Assembly: GCF_039555335.1 (NCBI RefSeq)
Contig: NC_092637.1
Location: 9,136,815 to 9,200,814 of the forward strand
Length of the DNA: 64,000 bases
Direction of reading: 5' to 3'
Source: Amphiura filiformis
Taxonomy: Eukaryota > Echinodermata > Ophiuroidea > Amphilepidida > Amphiuridae
Below are positions 1 to 12,100 of the stretch, one piece after another. Within the stretch, counting starts at the first letter, position 1. Every line of letters starts with the position of its first letter. A program made the position numbers and the translations under genes. The notes beneath the pieces were generated by a model. That model was not told the DNA's origin. It saw only the letters and a program-made list of their open reading frames with translations, and searched no databases.

Positions 1-330
1 TTAAACAGATCGGAGGTGGTTTAAGATAGGGTATCTTTGTATGTGTTTCTGGATTTGTATGGGATCCCTCGAACCCCTGGAACACTTGGAGACCTGAGCG
101 CAAGAAGACTGTAAGTCCACTTGGCCCTCAATATGTATATGGTCAATTCCAGCGAAAGCGGGACAAAATTCTCTCTATGTTAACTTTCCACTTTAAAATG
201 TCATTAATAAAGGAAATCACGTTATTGATGGAGCATATCATGTCACGTCCAATGTGCTCTCTTTGTGCATATAGGCCTTTACTAGCAAGTCATACCAGGG
301 GACAAGTTATGATGGCTTAAATGAATTGGC

Positions 331-2058
331 GTTACCCACGAATTCAAAGATAAAGCACCATATATGTCACTGAATGTCCTTCAATCAAAATGAAATTATT
401 ACCGTTAGAAAGACGTTTGCATGATCTCTCATCATATGTAAAAGCGATTGAATTCCACCAAAGTTTGTGGACTCTAGAGGCCATTAAGTCAATTTGGCTA
501 ATAATTTTGTTACCCGCGTATCAAAAATAAAATGATCGTTCTGAAAAATGTTAAGTGAATATGCCATAAATGACTATATCATGAAACGAAGTTTCGTTCT
601 ATAATTCTGAGGTCCAAGTGATTATTTTGTGCAAATACGTTTTACCCATAAAATTCCAAAAAATCAAATTTGACGTTACCCACGTATCAACTGTTACCCA
701 CGAGTCCAGCAAATATAATTGCCATAACTTAAATTAACATTTAATGACTTTGGACACTGAATTTAGTTTGACAAGCGCTTAAAATTGTAAATCGTAAAAA
801 TACGTTCACCGCTTTAAAAAAAAGAATCTCGACGCTTTAAACTTTTGTTACCCACAATCCCGAATAGATGCTAACCTTGAAAAACAAGGAGATTGTTTAT
901 TTTAAGTTTAAATCAGCACATATTCAAGCCATGGGTATGCTATAATTTTTACAGTACTTACAGTTTATGCACCTAAGAAATGCAAACCAAAACGGTACTA
1001 TAGTACTTATAGCTTTACCCACAATTGGCGTTACCCACGAATCCAAGGATTTACTCGTAAATTATATGTTTCTTATGCATCTTAACATTTTGAAAACATG
1101 CGAAATAGGTTCCAAAACAGTCCTGTTTAATAGCGTCCCCTTGAAGGTATACTGAAGCTGTATCATGAAGTTTTGATTGATTATCCTAAATTACCATTTT
1201 TGGGTAAATGCAATTGGTTAGAGAAACGGGAATCATTGAAACACAATGGAAGAATAACCGCATGATGGTTTCCAACCTTCTGTAATATTTTCTATTTTGC
1301 CGCTTACCAATACATACCTTCAAATATGTGTTACCCACGAACATTTTGGTTACCCACGAATCCCTACTTAAATTATAGTTAACAATGTATTGATAGTGTT
1401 TTAGTTCATAGGAACCGTCAAACACGAAGTTAATAGAATATTGCTGCATGAGAATATGGCATGATTTTACTACAATAATAATATAAAACTGTTTGCTCTG
1501 TCTATTTGAATTTGGCAACTTCATTATTCTCAATATTTTTATACCCAAAATGCCATAATGATCCATTCTAAATATTTCATGTAGTATGTATTTTGATTAA
1601 AATTCATTTTAGTGCCATTGTAGCCTGAATTATTGACATACGGAAAAGTATTTTTTATTTTTATTTAAAAAAATTTATAGGAATTGCTATTTTCCAGACG
1701 CTGTTACCCACGAATCCATCCGAGATCCTCATCCTGCGACGAGATACAAAATCTAACTTTACATTTATATGAAGCATTTATTCTAATCTTTCGAAATAAT
1801 ACAGTAATGTTATTTGACAGCCTCTTTGGAAAGAGTTCAAGAATTGACACAATCTTAACTGTACACCTGGTTCTTTCTTAAAATTTGTAATAACCAAAAT
1901 ATTTCTTTGTAGATATATGTAATAAAATTCAATTTTACGTTCAAAGTCTTCACCGATTTCTAGTGTATATAAGTCACACATAAAATATTGAAAGATATTA
2001 AAGAAATTGAAATTTTATGGCGTACAATAGGTGAAAAAAGGCTTGAATTGTGGGTAAC
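331..2058. repeat. Dispersed 15-bp motif GTTACCCACGAATCC, about eleven copies
   Basis: Copies or near-copies begin at 331, 509, 675, 693, 847, 1014 (degenerate), 1030, 1330, 1349 and 1703 on the plus strand, and one lies reversed at 2045-2058. Spacing is irregular (18 to about 370 bp), so this is not a tandem repeat. Two pairs are close together (675/693 and 1330/1349). All lie inside the TIR element. Binding sites for a transposase or host factor are a guess. Confidence 0.8.
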
Positions 2059-2247
2059 ATGCATATGCGCATTTAACACTTTATTTGGTCTAGCAAGAAA
2101 AGTTATTTTTCAATCCGATGGCACTTCCACCTGATGATTCACTAGATATGATCGTCTCATTTGATAAGTCTAGAATTGAAAAGGAAAACATTTTCCAAAT
2201 GGCCCCCAGAGAGAATTTTGTCCCGCTTTGGCTGGAATTGACCATAT

Positions 2248-2398
2248 ACTAAAGTTACGTATAGTTTCTTATGGTTTAATAATGTTTAATACATGTTCCA
2301 GGGTGAAAACATCACGAAAGGTTATGAAAGATTTGTTTTGGGCCCTGAACATTTATAAAACATTACCAAACTATATGAAACTATACACAACTTTAGTG
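2248..2398. mobile_element. Small MITE nested in the right TIR of the 111-2428 element
   Basis: About 150 bp with ~20 bp inverted ends (ACTAAAGTT..GTATAGTTTC and its complement) flanked by TATA/TA. It splits the right terminal repeat of the larger element, whose left copy at 111-176 shows the uninterrupted sequence, so it inserted later. Confidence 0.75.
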
Positions 2399-2428
2399 TA
2401 TACATGTTGAGGGGCCAAGTGGACTTAC

Positions 2429-3287
2429 AAGACCCCGGTGGCAACAGTTTTTATGTACACTTATCAAAATATTTAAAAATCAGAATCTGATATCCTGCTT
2501 TTCACTCTTTCTTGCCTGTTGTCATGGTGCCAACCTAAAGTGTTTTTTAGTGAAATGGGACTTAGTACTCGGTAATACAAGTGTTCTGCTGCCTAAACGT
2601 TACTGAATGGAACGATATTCATCTGATTTTACAACATTTATCCTGTTATTGAAAAATAAAATAATACTTTAAAAAAAAGTTTTATTATTATTTGTGAAAG
2701 TTACTTTTTGGCCATGGGTTTGAGACATAGAATTAATTTTTTTAGCCCAGGATTAGAAATTTGGCGAGAATCTATTCTCGCAAAGATTCTCGTAAACACA
2801 ATTGCAAGAATCTAAATATTTCAGTTTATCATACAAAGTGGCAAGAATCCATGGATTCTTGCAAAATTCCAGTAGGAGAATCCAAAAGGATTTTTGCACT
2901 TGGTTGCGAATTTCTGACCCTGTAGCCTAAGCATGTCGGGTATAATTTTGTTTCTGTGTTTTTCTATTCTCTTGCAGGAGTAACAGCAGCAAGAAGACTT
3001 GAGATGGCTAGATGGTCATTTCCCTGAGTTTTGTAATAAGCAGATGTAGATAAGAGCTCAGAATTCTGTACTTTCACGATGGTAACATTTGGGATGAAGA
3101 CTTCCTCATGTGATAAAAACAGATGTAGATAAGAAATGAGGTGATTAAAACTAATGTATTTTTTGGACGTTTTGGTTGTTGAACTTGCAAAAAGGTTATG
3201 GCCTGTATGCACAAAACAAGTTAGACCAGGTCTAACTTTAAACCTGGTCTAAACAACAAGCTAAGGTACAACAAAGAGTACTGACTT
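2429..3287. other. No gene recognised; one perfect 22-bp palindrome
   Basis: AT-rich sequence without a supported gene. The only clear structure is the perfect palindrome GCAAGAATCC/ATGGATTCTTGC at 2841-2862, among several shorter related words (AAGATTCTCG, GAGAATC) between 2760 and 2890. Confidence 0.5.
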
Positions 3288-3619
3288 CTTCTGGAGCGAA
3301 TCCAGCGGAAAGCAGCCAGATTCTGCTTGAAATACTACGAGCAGTGTAGCAGTGTAACAAAAATGCTGGAGAAGCTTGAGTGGAAGACCGACGCAGAACC
3401 AACAGACTGACCATGATGAACAAAATCATGAACGACTTAGTCGCAATCGACAGGGACGACATGATCACCATGTCAACGGAAACCAGAACTAGGTGTAGTC
3501 ACCAGCTCAAAATTCTCAAGATGTAGGGAATAAAGGACATCTATTTGAACTCCTTCCTCCCTCGCACTGTGACAGACTGGAACAAGCTTCATGGGGATAC
3601 CAGTTCACCAGCCACATAA
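3288..3619 (+). pseudogene. Decayed 3' end of a non-LTR retrotransposon (LINE) ORF2
   Basis: Conceptual translation gives the C-terminal region seen downstream of reverse transcriptase in CR1/Jockey-type LINEs: LLERIQRKAARFC, then SSVTKMLEKLEW, then RLTMMNKIMNDLVAI, then NSFLPRTVTDWNKL. The pieces lie in different frames: a frameshift falls near 3390 and an in-frame TAG near 3524, so it is dead. Only the last ~110 codons remain; the reverse-transcriptase domain is absent from the window. Clade assignment is tentative. Confidence 0.75.
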
Positions 3620-3895
3620 GAAATTTTCAAAAATAGTGTCCAAAAGTAATTAAAATAGTCATATCATTATATCAGCTTGAGCAGCATCAAAGTTGGCGAT
3701 AGTACTTGCAGCTAGACCTGAACCTGCCGAATCAACCAAGACAATACAAGACGAGACACCATGCTTGCTTGTCACTTATGGAGTGCAAAATAGTTCACCT
3801 CTGTATTAGTTTGCAGTGGGCCGGGCAAATAATCTGGAGGAGCACTATTTTGCTTTCCACGAGTGACAAACAAACATGGGGAGTTGGTTCTCTAT

Positions 3896-3934
3896 GAATA
3901 GAGGGTGTATGGATTTCAGCTGGAATAACCAATA
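3896..3934. repeat. Fragment of the GGGCTATTCC MITE family (right end)
   Basis: The words GGGTGTATGGATTTCAGCTGG and GAATAACCAATAAA match the right ends of fuller copies at 53118-53310 and 54869-55060. Confidence 0.55.
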
Positions 3935-4010
3935 AATTACTGCAATTTACTTATGTTTTTTTTTTATTTAAAAGTAGTTTTGTTATAACTGATACAATAA
4001 TTGTAGTATA

Positions 4011-4248
4011 GACCACTTGGCATCTGACGTCATTGCCCGGCAGTATGCGCGCGCATTATGGCAATTTCAATTGTTCTTTGCCCTGCAGTGTGCGTACGCA
4101 TCGTAGTCTGCTAAGGGCACGTGCATTTTAAATCGCCCGCCACATTTCATATAGTACAGGAAAGCCATTGAACAGTGTAGCGGCTCGTTCAAGCATATCT
4201 ATAGACGAGTCCCTCGCCTTTGTTGATAAACAGTGATGTCAAGTGGTC
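4011..4248. mobile_element. MITE with GACCACTTG ends and TATA target duplication
   Basis: Inverted ends GACCACTTGGCATC and GATGTCAAGTGGTC bound ~238 bp, flanked by TATA on each side (alternatively a TA duplication with the element at 4009-4250). The flanking host sequence recurs at about 4570-4605 with a single TATA and no insert, giving the empty site. Confidence 0.85.
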
Positions 4249-4261
4249 TATACTGAGTGAT

Positions 4262-4487
4262 TAGAATTCCATCTTCAAGCATAATGCCTGTAAATGAGTT
4301 TTTTGATGAAAGAGATGAAATTCAGACACCCAGTAATACACACATTGTAGCAATAGATTGGAAGCACAATGAAACATGGTTGGCCAGCCACATGTATCAG
4401 TATCAGACTCAAAATGTTCTTATGGAGGGTGTCTGTTTTTTATCGAAAGAAACCCACTGTTTAGAGGCATACACTTAGTGAATTCTA
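4262..4487. mobile_element. MITE copy 1, TAGAATTCCATC terminal repeats
   Basis: About 226 bp with inverted ends TAGAATTCCATCTTCAAGC and GTGAATTCTA, preceded by GGCATACACTTA. A sister copy is at 4606-4834 and a right-end fragment at about 6930-6976. The open frame inside copy 1 is shared with no known protein and I do not call it a gene. Confidence 0.7.
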
Positions 4488-4605
4488 TAGTACAATGTAT
4501 GTGAAATAAAAAGAAGGGTTGAGATGTATTCTTTTCTTACAAATTTTTATTTTTTTTGTTATATTTAATGATAACTGATACAATGACTGTAGTATACTGA
4601 GTGAT

Positions 4606-4834
4606 TAGAATTCCACCTACAAGCATAATGCCTCTAAATGAGTTTTTTGACAAGACAAAATTCAGACACCCTCTAAGAACGTAACATTTGATTGATCTCA
4701 CAATAATACATGTTTGGTAATCCACATGTATCAGTGTCAAACTCAAAAATGTTTTTGTGGAGGGTGTCTGCCTTTCATAAGAAAAACTCCACACATTTAG
4801 AGGTATAGCCTATATGCTTATAGATGGAATTCTA
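4606..4834. mobile_element. MITE copy 2, TAGAATTCCACC terminal repeats
   Basis: Same family as 4262-4487. Left end TAGAATTCCACCTACAAGC; right end reads TTAGAGG...TGCTTATAGATGG then AATTCTA. About 35 bp upstream of both copies also match, so the two are parts of a local duplication. Confidence 0.7.
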
Positions 4835-4894
4835 TGGCATTTTGTGAAATCAAAATATCAAAAATTCCTGAATTGACTTATACATGTACCAGTG

Positions 4895-5152
4895 GTAGCA
4901 GTAACAAATTCCAATATTTTTTTTTGGGGGGGTGAAATATTTTTTTTATAAATAAAAATATTTTTTTAATAATTTTTTTTTGGGAAAAATATTTTTGGGA
5001 AAAAAGTCAAATTGTAGGCAAATTTTCAGATTGTTGCCTAATAATTTAATATTTCTGACGTAAAAATAGTATTTTTTAACACATTTATCTTTTAACATTT
5101 GTATCTTTTAACATTTGTATCTTTTAACATTTGTATCTTTTAACATTTGTAT
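4895..5152. repeat. T-rich low-complexity tract ending in a 16-bp tandem repeat
   Basis: From 4915 to 5050 the strand is dominated by T and A homopolymer runs. From about 5085 to 5152 the unit GTATCTTTTAACATTT repeats about four times. Confidence 0.85.
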
Positions 5153-5799
5153 GTCAACATTTTAAATCCAGGATTTTAAGTTTGTAATGAATAATAAAAC
5201 TAATCTACATGTATTGAGTTTTGAAATTGGGTGTTTGAACTTGGTCTAAATAGTCTCAATGGTTAACAATAGATATAGGTGACTCCATAATAATGTGACT
5301 AGATCTGGTCCAATCAGGCTAAAGTCGGCAATAATAAAACTGAGTTGGGATAATAGCGAGGAGAAAAAACAATACGAAACATAAGAAAATGGATGCACAA
5401 ATTTGCAACCAGTATTCAAGAGACCTGAGGATTCAACATCCGTAATTGACTGAACTGAGCAAGATAGTAATGGTAGTTCGCTCAATTTTCAAAATTTCCA
5501 ACTTTGGTAGAGTGGATCAGATTGGGTCACATGGACCAGATTGGGTCACATATGAGAGCTGGATCTGCATCAAAACGCATCAATGTAATCTCCTGAGATC
5601 TGCATCCATAACAATATGTGTCTACACTGCACTTGGATCTGCATGTATCCGAGAAATGATCACATAGTGAGCGTATTTCTTGTAAGTGCATTACAGTGGG
5701 TGTATGGCATGTAGGATGCTTTAGACACAATACTGTGTCTGCGCACAAGAGATCACATTTGATCTGCATCCCAGGAATGTGCATTGATGCAGGTCTCGC

Positions 5800-6080
5800 T
5801 TCCCATTTATACCTGTCCCACAGGCATGGGCGTCAACAGAGCCATAGGGGGGGGGGGGGTGCAGAGGGTTCCACACACCCCAAATTTGCAAAAGTATACA
5901 AAAAGTCCAAATTCAAGAATATGCGAGCATAGCAAGCCAAAAAATCCGGATTGTCAAAGCTTTTTTGGTCAAAAAGGTCCAAATTTGGGGAAGAAGGTTC
6001 ACTTTCCACAAAATCCCCCACCCTTTGAAAAAAAGTCCACTTTTTCAAAATCGGCACCCCCCTCAAAGAATCCTGGTTAT
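5800..6080. repeat. Dispersed repeat with AAAAAGTCCAC words
   Basis: Poly-G tract at 5848-5859, then words such as AAAAAGGTCCAAATTTGGGG, AAAAAGTCCACTTTTTC and GGTTATGGGCCTGAGCG. The same word order (GGTCCAAATTTTGGGAAGG, GTCCACTTTTTCGAAAT) returns at 62050-62150, so this is an interspersed repeat. A long open frame crosses it but is not credible as a gene. Confidence 0.55.
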
Positions 6081-6248
6081 GGGCCTGAGCGTCAATCCGG
6101 ACCGAGGCAAGGGGGGAATGTGTTCCCAACCTTTTGGCAAAATGACCCGTTTCTTGTTTTCAGCCACTTTTTGACAATTCAGGCCAATTTTCAGGTTTCA
6201 AGCCGGATTGGTGCTAATGCGGCAGCGGGGATCTTTTGGTGGTATGTT

Positions 6249-6356
6249 AGGGGCTGTGCAATAATTATGAGCCCTTGTGAGAGCCAAGAGGGGGGGAAAT
6301 TTTTGGTGCATTTGGAAATTTTACCCCCCCGGCTCATAATTATTGCACAGCACCTT
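6249..6356. mobile_element. Short hairpin MITE, GGGGCTGTGCAATAATTATG ends
   Basis: About 24-bp inverted arms (GGGGCTGTGCAATAATTATG and its complement ATAATTATTGCACAGCACC) enclose ~60 bp. Related single ends occur at 7243-7266 and 34267-34290. Confidence 0.7.
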
Positions 6357-7857
6357 ATATTCAACAAATGGGCAGATAAGGAAGAGAAAAAAAGAGGAAG
6401 AATGATGAGAGGGACGTACATGTATTATGTAACTTCGATACTGAATTACAGACCTAGTGGCAAGGGGTAGCAGAAGCAGGCAGAATGGAGGGGACACACC
6501 TCTCAATTTGTCTACAAGAGGATGCAGACGTCCCCTCTAAATATTGTGAGAAAATATACAACAAAATACATCTACCGCAAAATCAACCTGACCTGCCCTT
6601 TTTTTCTTCTTTTTTAGCCCGATAAACACTGTTTAACAGAAATATGGTAAAATTGCAAAAGCCTTCATTTCGGTCTAAAATAAAACCTTCATTTTGGGTA
6701 AAAATAGTATGGTATTAAAATTTTTTTGCTCACAATTATCCCAGTAAAACCAACCCAAAATCTGATCGTCCCTCCTAAATTTGAATTTGGAGTTTGAACA
6801 ACTATATTACTGATCAAGGCAGCTGTACAAACATGTATATTTGTAAGACCAATCTATTGCAATGTTTTTGAGACCAATCTATTGCAATGTTTTTGAGAAG
6901 GGTATTTATTGGCCTTTCATATCTTTTGTTAAAAAAAACCTTGTTTAGAGGCATATATGCTTCTAGACGGAATTCTACGGTATGTAAGAAGAGTGGGATG
7001 GACCATTATCTTGAAATATCAATCAGGACTATATTAATTCACACATACTACAACTTCAATTCAAAAACATCTACAAGATTTTAATATATTTTTTAAAACT
7101 CCCAATACAATTACAATAAAAGCCTTATCTATTATACAGTTGATATGTCACTGCTGGAGACCTCGCACCTGCAGAAAGTTAATTTCAGAAGTACCAGTGA
7201 TGGAAGTTTATAAATGATATAATGTGCTAAACTGTAATATGGGGCTGTACAATAATTTATGAGCCATAGGGTAGGGTAAATTATTTCCAAAAGGCATACC
7301 AAAATTGCTTGCCTGCCTCTCTGAGTGCAACTTTTACTTCATATTTGAAATGTTTTTCTATACGTTTTTAGAAATCCACAATTATATGGGATATTCATTA
7401 TGAAATACTTTCGAGAAAAGCATGGAATTTGGCACAGTTGCAAAAGTAAATTGAGTACAAACTTAACAATAGAGAGTACACATGACATGAGTATTCAATT
7501 ATGGCCATTTTTAATATTTAGATTTTTGGGTAAAAATTGTGAAAATCATGCACACACACAAAAAAGGAATTTTTCCACACCAAACAACTCAATTTCACTT
7601 GGTCCCATACCCAGAAATATTCAGTACCGTATATCAAGCAATATCTGCAAAACGTCATTCTTTTCATCAAAAGTACCAATAATGTACACATCAAGATGTG
7701 AATGCATCTAATGCATGGGTCCCATGTCACCTGGAGTAGGGCATGTTTTACGAATTATATTGCAATGAATAAATTGATTAGCCCAAGTTCCATCTTTAGG
7801 CGGGGGAGTCTTATTTAAAAACAACAGCGTAAAGCAGTATACAGACTTTTTATTGTA

Positions 7858-8096
7858 CGTACAATATTGTATGTACAATATGTACGTTATTTAATCTATT
7901 GCCATTCTATTTCCAGTAATGTTTAAGTTCTAACGAATATTTGATGACGTAAAATCGATAATATATTTCTGCTAGATATTGTATGTAACATATTATCGAT
8001 TTTTCGTCATCAAACATTCGTTAGAACTTAAACATTACTGGAAATAGAATGGCAATAGATTAAATAACGTACATATTGTACATACAATATTGTACG
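7858..8096. mobile_element. Near-perfect foldback element, ~105-bp arms
   Basis: Arm 7858-7964 and arm 7991-8096 are reverse complements with only about two mismatches seen, separated by 26 bp. Arms contain GTACAATATTGTATGTACAA and ATTGCCATTCTATTTCCAG. The near identity of the arms suggests recent insertion or gene conversion between them. Confidence 0.85.
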
Positions 8097-8269
8097 CATA
8101 ATACTGAGTCTGAAGCGCACTTTAGGCAGTGATGGCGTATATCGCTTTTTGCAACTCTTCAAATTTTCTCCATTACATTTCCTACATTAAAAAGCTACAT
8201 CCCACTGCAAAGTACTAAAACACTACAATCCGTGATTTTTTTATAAAATAGCTTATAATTTAGGCCACA

Positions 8270-8625
8270 AAAAATTTGTTTGCTTGCCCTCCACCGACCG
8301 ACCCAAAATTGGCTAAAATCAGGATCGGCCCTTTCAAAAAAAGTTTTTTTAGATTAGTTTATAATTTCATTTCCAGTTTCATTTCAAAGCTAAATTTGGC
8401 CAACAACATTTTGTTAAGAAGAAAACCATTACTGTAAACTCATAAAATATTTCATAACTGTCCATTCCTACACCCATTTTTCCAATAAACTTTGCGTCTT
8501 ATGCCTGTAAGTATTTAGTCACCGTAATTGAATCTATTTCTATGGTGTGTCATGACATACCGACCCACCTCAAAAATCCCATTGGAGGGCAAGCAAACAA
8601 TTTTTTTGGACAAAAAATAGCAAAA
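8270..8625. mobile_element. Inverted-repeat element, TTTGCTTGCCCTCCACC ends
   Basis: AAATTTGTTTGCTTGCCCTCC at 8274 is matched in reverse by GGAGGGCAAGCAAACAATTT at about 8584. A third end with the longer arm (GGTCGGTCGGTGGAGGGC) sits at 35026-35062. Interior is A/T-rich and holds A-runs and C-runs. Confidence 0.6.
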
Positions 8626-9171
8626 AAACAAACAAAACCCACCCCCCCCAAAAAAAACCAACAACAACAACACCTGACCATCCGCATTTTAAAGTTGCTA
8701 AAATACAAAATATCAGTAGCTAGGCTATTTACAATTTAAAGGCACCATTATTCTGAATCCAATTCTGTCACAGATCTGATCGACTTCCAAGATTTAAAGT
8801 TATTGCGGCACCCTGTCTTGTTTAAATAGTGGTGCTATACTCGATCCAATGTCCATCGATTTCTAAGAATTCCAATTCCTTTTATTATGTGCGGCAGTAA
8901 ACGTTATTTGTCTGTTTATAGTGCCGATCCATAATGGTTAACGTGTACTTGAACACAAAAAAGGGATATGCCTGCCGCACTATAAACATGCTCAATGGCA
9001 TCACCACTCTGAAGTACCAAAATTGAAGTCGGCTTTTCTTAAATGTTTATTCTGAAATAGTTTTTTTGTTTCCCAAAATTTTGTCCAGTTCCATATGTTT
9101 CCAATACTCTTATCCACATCTGGTTTTGACAAAGGCATTCTGGCCTTTAAATTCTTGTCTGCTGAACACTG

Positions 9172-12100
9172 CTATTTCTGAAAGCAATGAAAAAAGAAAA
9201 GAAACAATATTAGGAAGGCTGTCATCGACACGTCTTCTGTCAGAATCCGACAGAACTTCTTCCATGGCAACATAAAAGTTCAGGGTTCAGGAAATAGCCC
9301 AGTGTATGATGAATCCAATATTTGAGTTTCAAATGGCTTGTAGTACTAGCAATGACATAGAACAAGTCATGAAAACATTTTTAAAACATTGTAAACATTT
9401 TTTTGCCAAATATTTCGACAACACTTACATGTTAAAATTATTTTGCAGTAAGTTTTAATGTTTTATACCCTTTATAAAACCCAACATTTAAATGTTTTCT
9501 GGCAACCTTTTCTAACCTTTGGCCTTGGGAATAATATTGAAAACGTTTTGTGTTTGTTGGGTATTTAACCCCATGAGAACTACCTGCTGATTGGCCAAAA
9601 TGAAGATTGTGTCCAACTTTGAACCAATCAAGGAGAGTATTAATAAGATCATCTGCAAATGTAAGTTTAGGCTTTAAGCCTAGTCATAATTGGCCATTGA
9701 AATGAGAATATCAAGTTATCAACCAATCAGAAATGCTGTTAGATGACCAGTAGTGTCCAGGAGGTTAACAAAGTATTTACCTTGATTAATCCTGGCATGG
9801 TGATGGCATCACTTTTGATAAGTCCACGACCGATTCCTGGCACATATCCTCGTTGTCCTGATGTGACAGCACCCCTCCCTATTCCAACCCATGGTCTCGA
9901 TGCAGTGTCATTTTTGCCAGATATGTTGGCTGCTATGTGTCCTCCTGCACGAACAAAGAACAGAAATAACAATAATTGCATAAAAAAAGGTTGAAATGCA
10001 GGTACGCAGTTCCCAGTAAATCTAGAACTCGTTCTAGTTCCTCAAGGGGGTGCACATGAGCATGCATGGTCGCGAAGCAACCAACGAGGCGCTTACTGGT
10101 GGATTTTGTAATGTCAGAGAGGGGTTGCCATGGTCCCATACAGGCACTGAACAAGTGCTAAGTAAATCTTGAGAAGTGCGTCAGGAAATAAATTGAGATG
10201 ATTAGTTAGATGCAATAAATTAACAAACTTTCACAAAATTGCTGTATGATCCATCTCAAATTGGTTTAACCCCATGAGAACTACCTGCCGATTGGCCAAA
10301 AAGAAGTTTTCATTATCGATTGGACCAATCAGCAACATTGTTAGAATAATTTCACCACACAAAAAAATTGGGGTGAATTATTTGCAAAGCTCCATTCTGA
10401 TTGGTGATTTAAGTGAAGATATCATGAAATTGACCAATCAGAGGCAATGTTAGATCGGCAGGTAGTACTCAGCAGGGGGTTAATGCATAAATGATTGATC
10501 CAAAAAAACTTGCTGAAATAATGTCCCACAGGTGTCTCCCTGCGGAGGAAAGGAGGGGGGGGAATACTCAAGCATGCATCACTACTATGGTTACAAGTTT
10601 GGTAGTGACAAAGGTAGCTGGTCGCAGTATCAAATTGCACACGTTAAGTTAATCGTACAGAGCATAGGCCCACGCAAACAAGGATGGTGCTTCTGCACGC
10701 TTGCGGCACAACCTTGAACAAGCATTGACGTCATTACTGAACTTGGGGTGAACCAAGGCATATACCAATTTCCAAGAAAATTGGACCCATGATTGGTATA
10801 GACTACTTTAAAACTCAAATTTTCTGTCAAATTTAAAGTAAGTTTACAGTTTTTACCAAATTTCTAGACATTTCTGGCAAAGTATGAAAATATTGGCTAC
10901 AATGAGACCAATTTTGGCTTTTTGTTGGATTGGAAAATTTAGAAAAATGACCAATCCATATGTGAAAATAGACCTAAAAAAAAAGGGGTCCTTGATATCC
11001 CATGTAAGCTGACGGCACATCTCCATATGATCATTTGTTCAGCGCCCCCAGGGTTTTACTGAAGAGGATAACGTACAATAATTCTAACCTTTCTTTGGTC
11101 TGGTAAAGGCAGACTGCTGCACGTTGCCAGAGCCCAATGCAATGGCAGCAGCTTTGGCTGGTTGCCTAGGCAATCGTGCAGAAATTTGCTCATCTGCTTT
11201 TGATGCTGTATTCTGTAGCTGTTCAACAGGTTTGATGGTGGCGCTGTTTGCCGATTGGTCCAAAGAGTTGGTGGCGCTGTTTGCCGATTGGTCCAAAGAG
11301 ATGGTGGCGCTGTTTGCCGATTGGTCCAAAGAGATGGTGGCGCTGTTTGCCGATTGGTCCAAAGAGTTGGCGGTAGAGTCGTATGTGTAATGCCAATAGG
11401 CCTGTACAGGCTTGTCACGTTGTGAAGGTTGTGCATTTGCACTGAAATGAACAAAAACATAGTAATTCTTGGTGAGTGATATTAATCCCAGGTAACATGA
11501 TATCAGTAAAATCAGGGACTGTTTATGAAGGGGTTGGAAATGACTTCCACTTGTTGTACTTTGCAAGTTTTTGCTTTAAAAATCATCCTCATCAGTGGAG
11601 CAAGCAATTATGTTAAATTGTTGATCAATAGACCTTTTAAACCACATTCAGAAATCATCTGAAATTGCTCAGAACTGAGATCCTATGGACTTTGAGCAAC
11701 CAACCACGTACAAGAACACCAATCTAGAAATCTCCTCAATGTTGAACAAATGTTTCGTTTAGTTTAAGTTTAATTTAAGTTAACAAAGTTGTCCAAGATG
11801 GCGAACACCGAGTGCCATTAATTTGGACTCTTCCTGGCAAATAATAAAGCTTATTTAGTTCTGGCTAATGGCAAGGGTCATCAGATAAAATATTTTTCAA
11901 ACACATTTTTTAGTACCTACCTTGTTATATTGTTATAAGCAGGTGGTCTTGGGTGTGCATCTGGATTGTATCCTGTGCAATCCTCATCGGAACACTCTAA
12001 AGAAAAGAATGATCAACAATAATTTCATAAATGAGAATTATTTTCAATGATCAAGCAAAATACATGAGACACAATGCGTCAAACCACAAAATCTTACTAC

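Larger units (their letters stand above)
111..2428. mobile_element. Non-autonomous DNA transposon with ~65 bp terminal inverted repeats
   Basis: Positions 111-176 (GTAAGTCCACTTGGCC...) return as the reverse complement at about 2211-2428, interrupted there by a smaller nested element. Possible 4-bp target duplication AGAC on both sides. No transposase frame is visible; the short ORFs inside are not conserved-looking. The interior carries about eleven dispersed copies of a GTTACCCACGAATCC-like word. Superfamily is not assigned. Confidence 0.75.

Noticed and set aside
331-2058. CRISPR-like array of GTTACCCACGAATCC
   Set aside because: Spacing is irregular, repeats are short and degenerate, one is inverted, and the window is animal DNA.
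5784-6470. 228-codon open frame, the longest in the first 50 kb
   Set aside because: It crosses a poly-G tract, an interspersed repeat and a MITE hairpin; other frames over the same bases are also open, and no domain is visible.
9066-9275. A separate short gene near 9.1-9.3 kb on either strand
   Set aside because: The minus-strand frame from ATG 9266 contains a strong splice acceptor better explained as the terminal exon of GTSF1-like copy 1.
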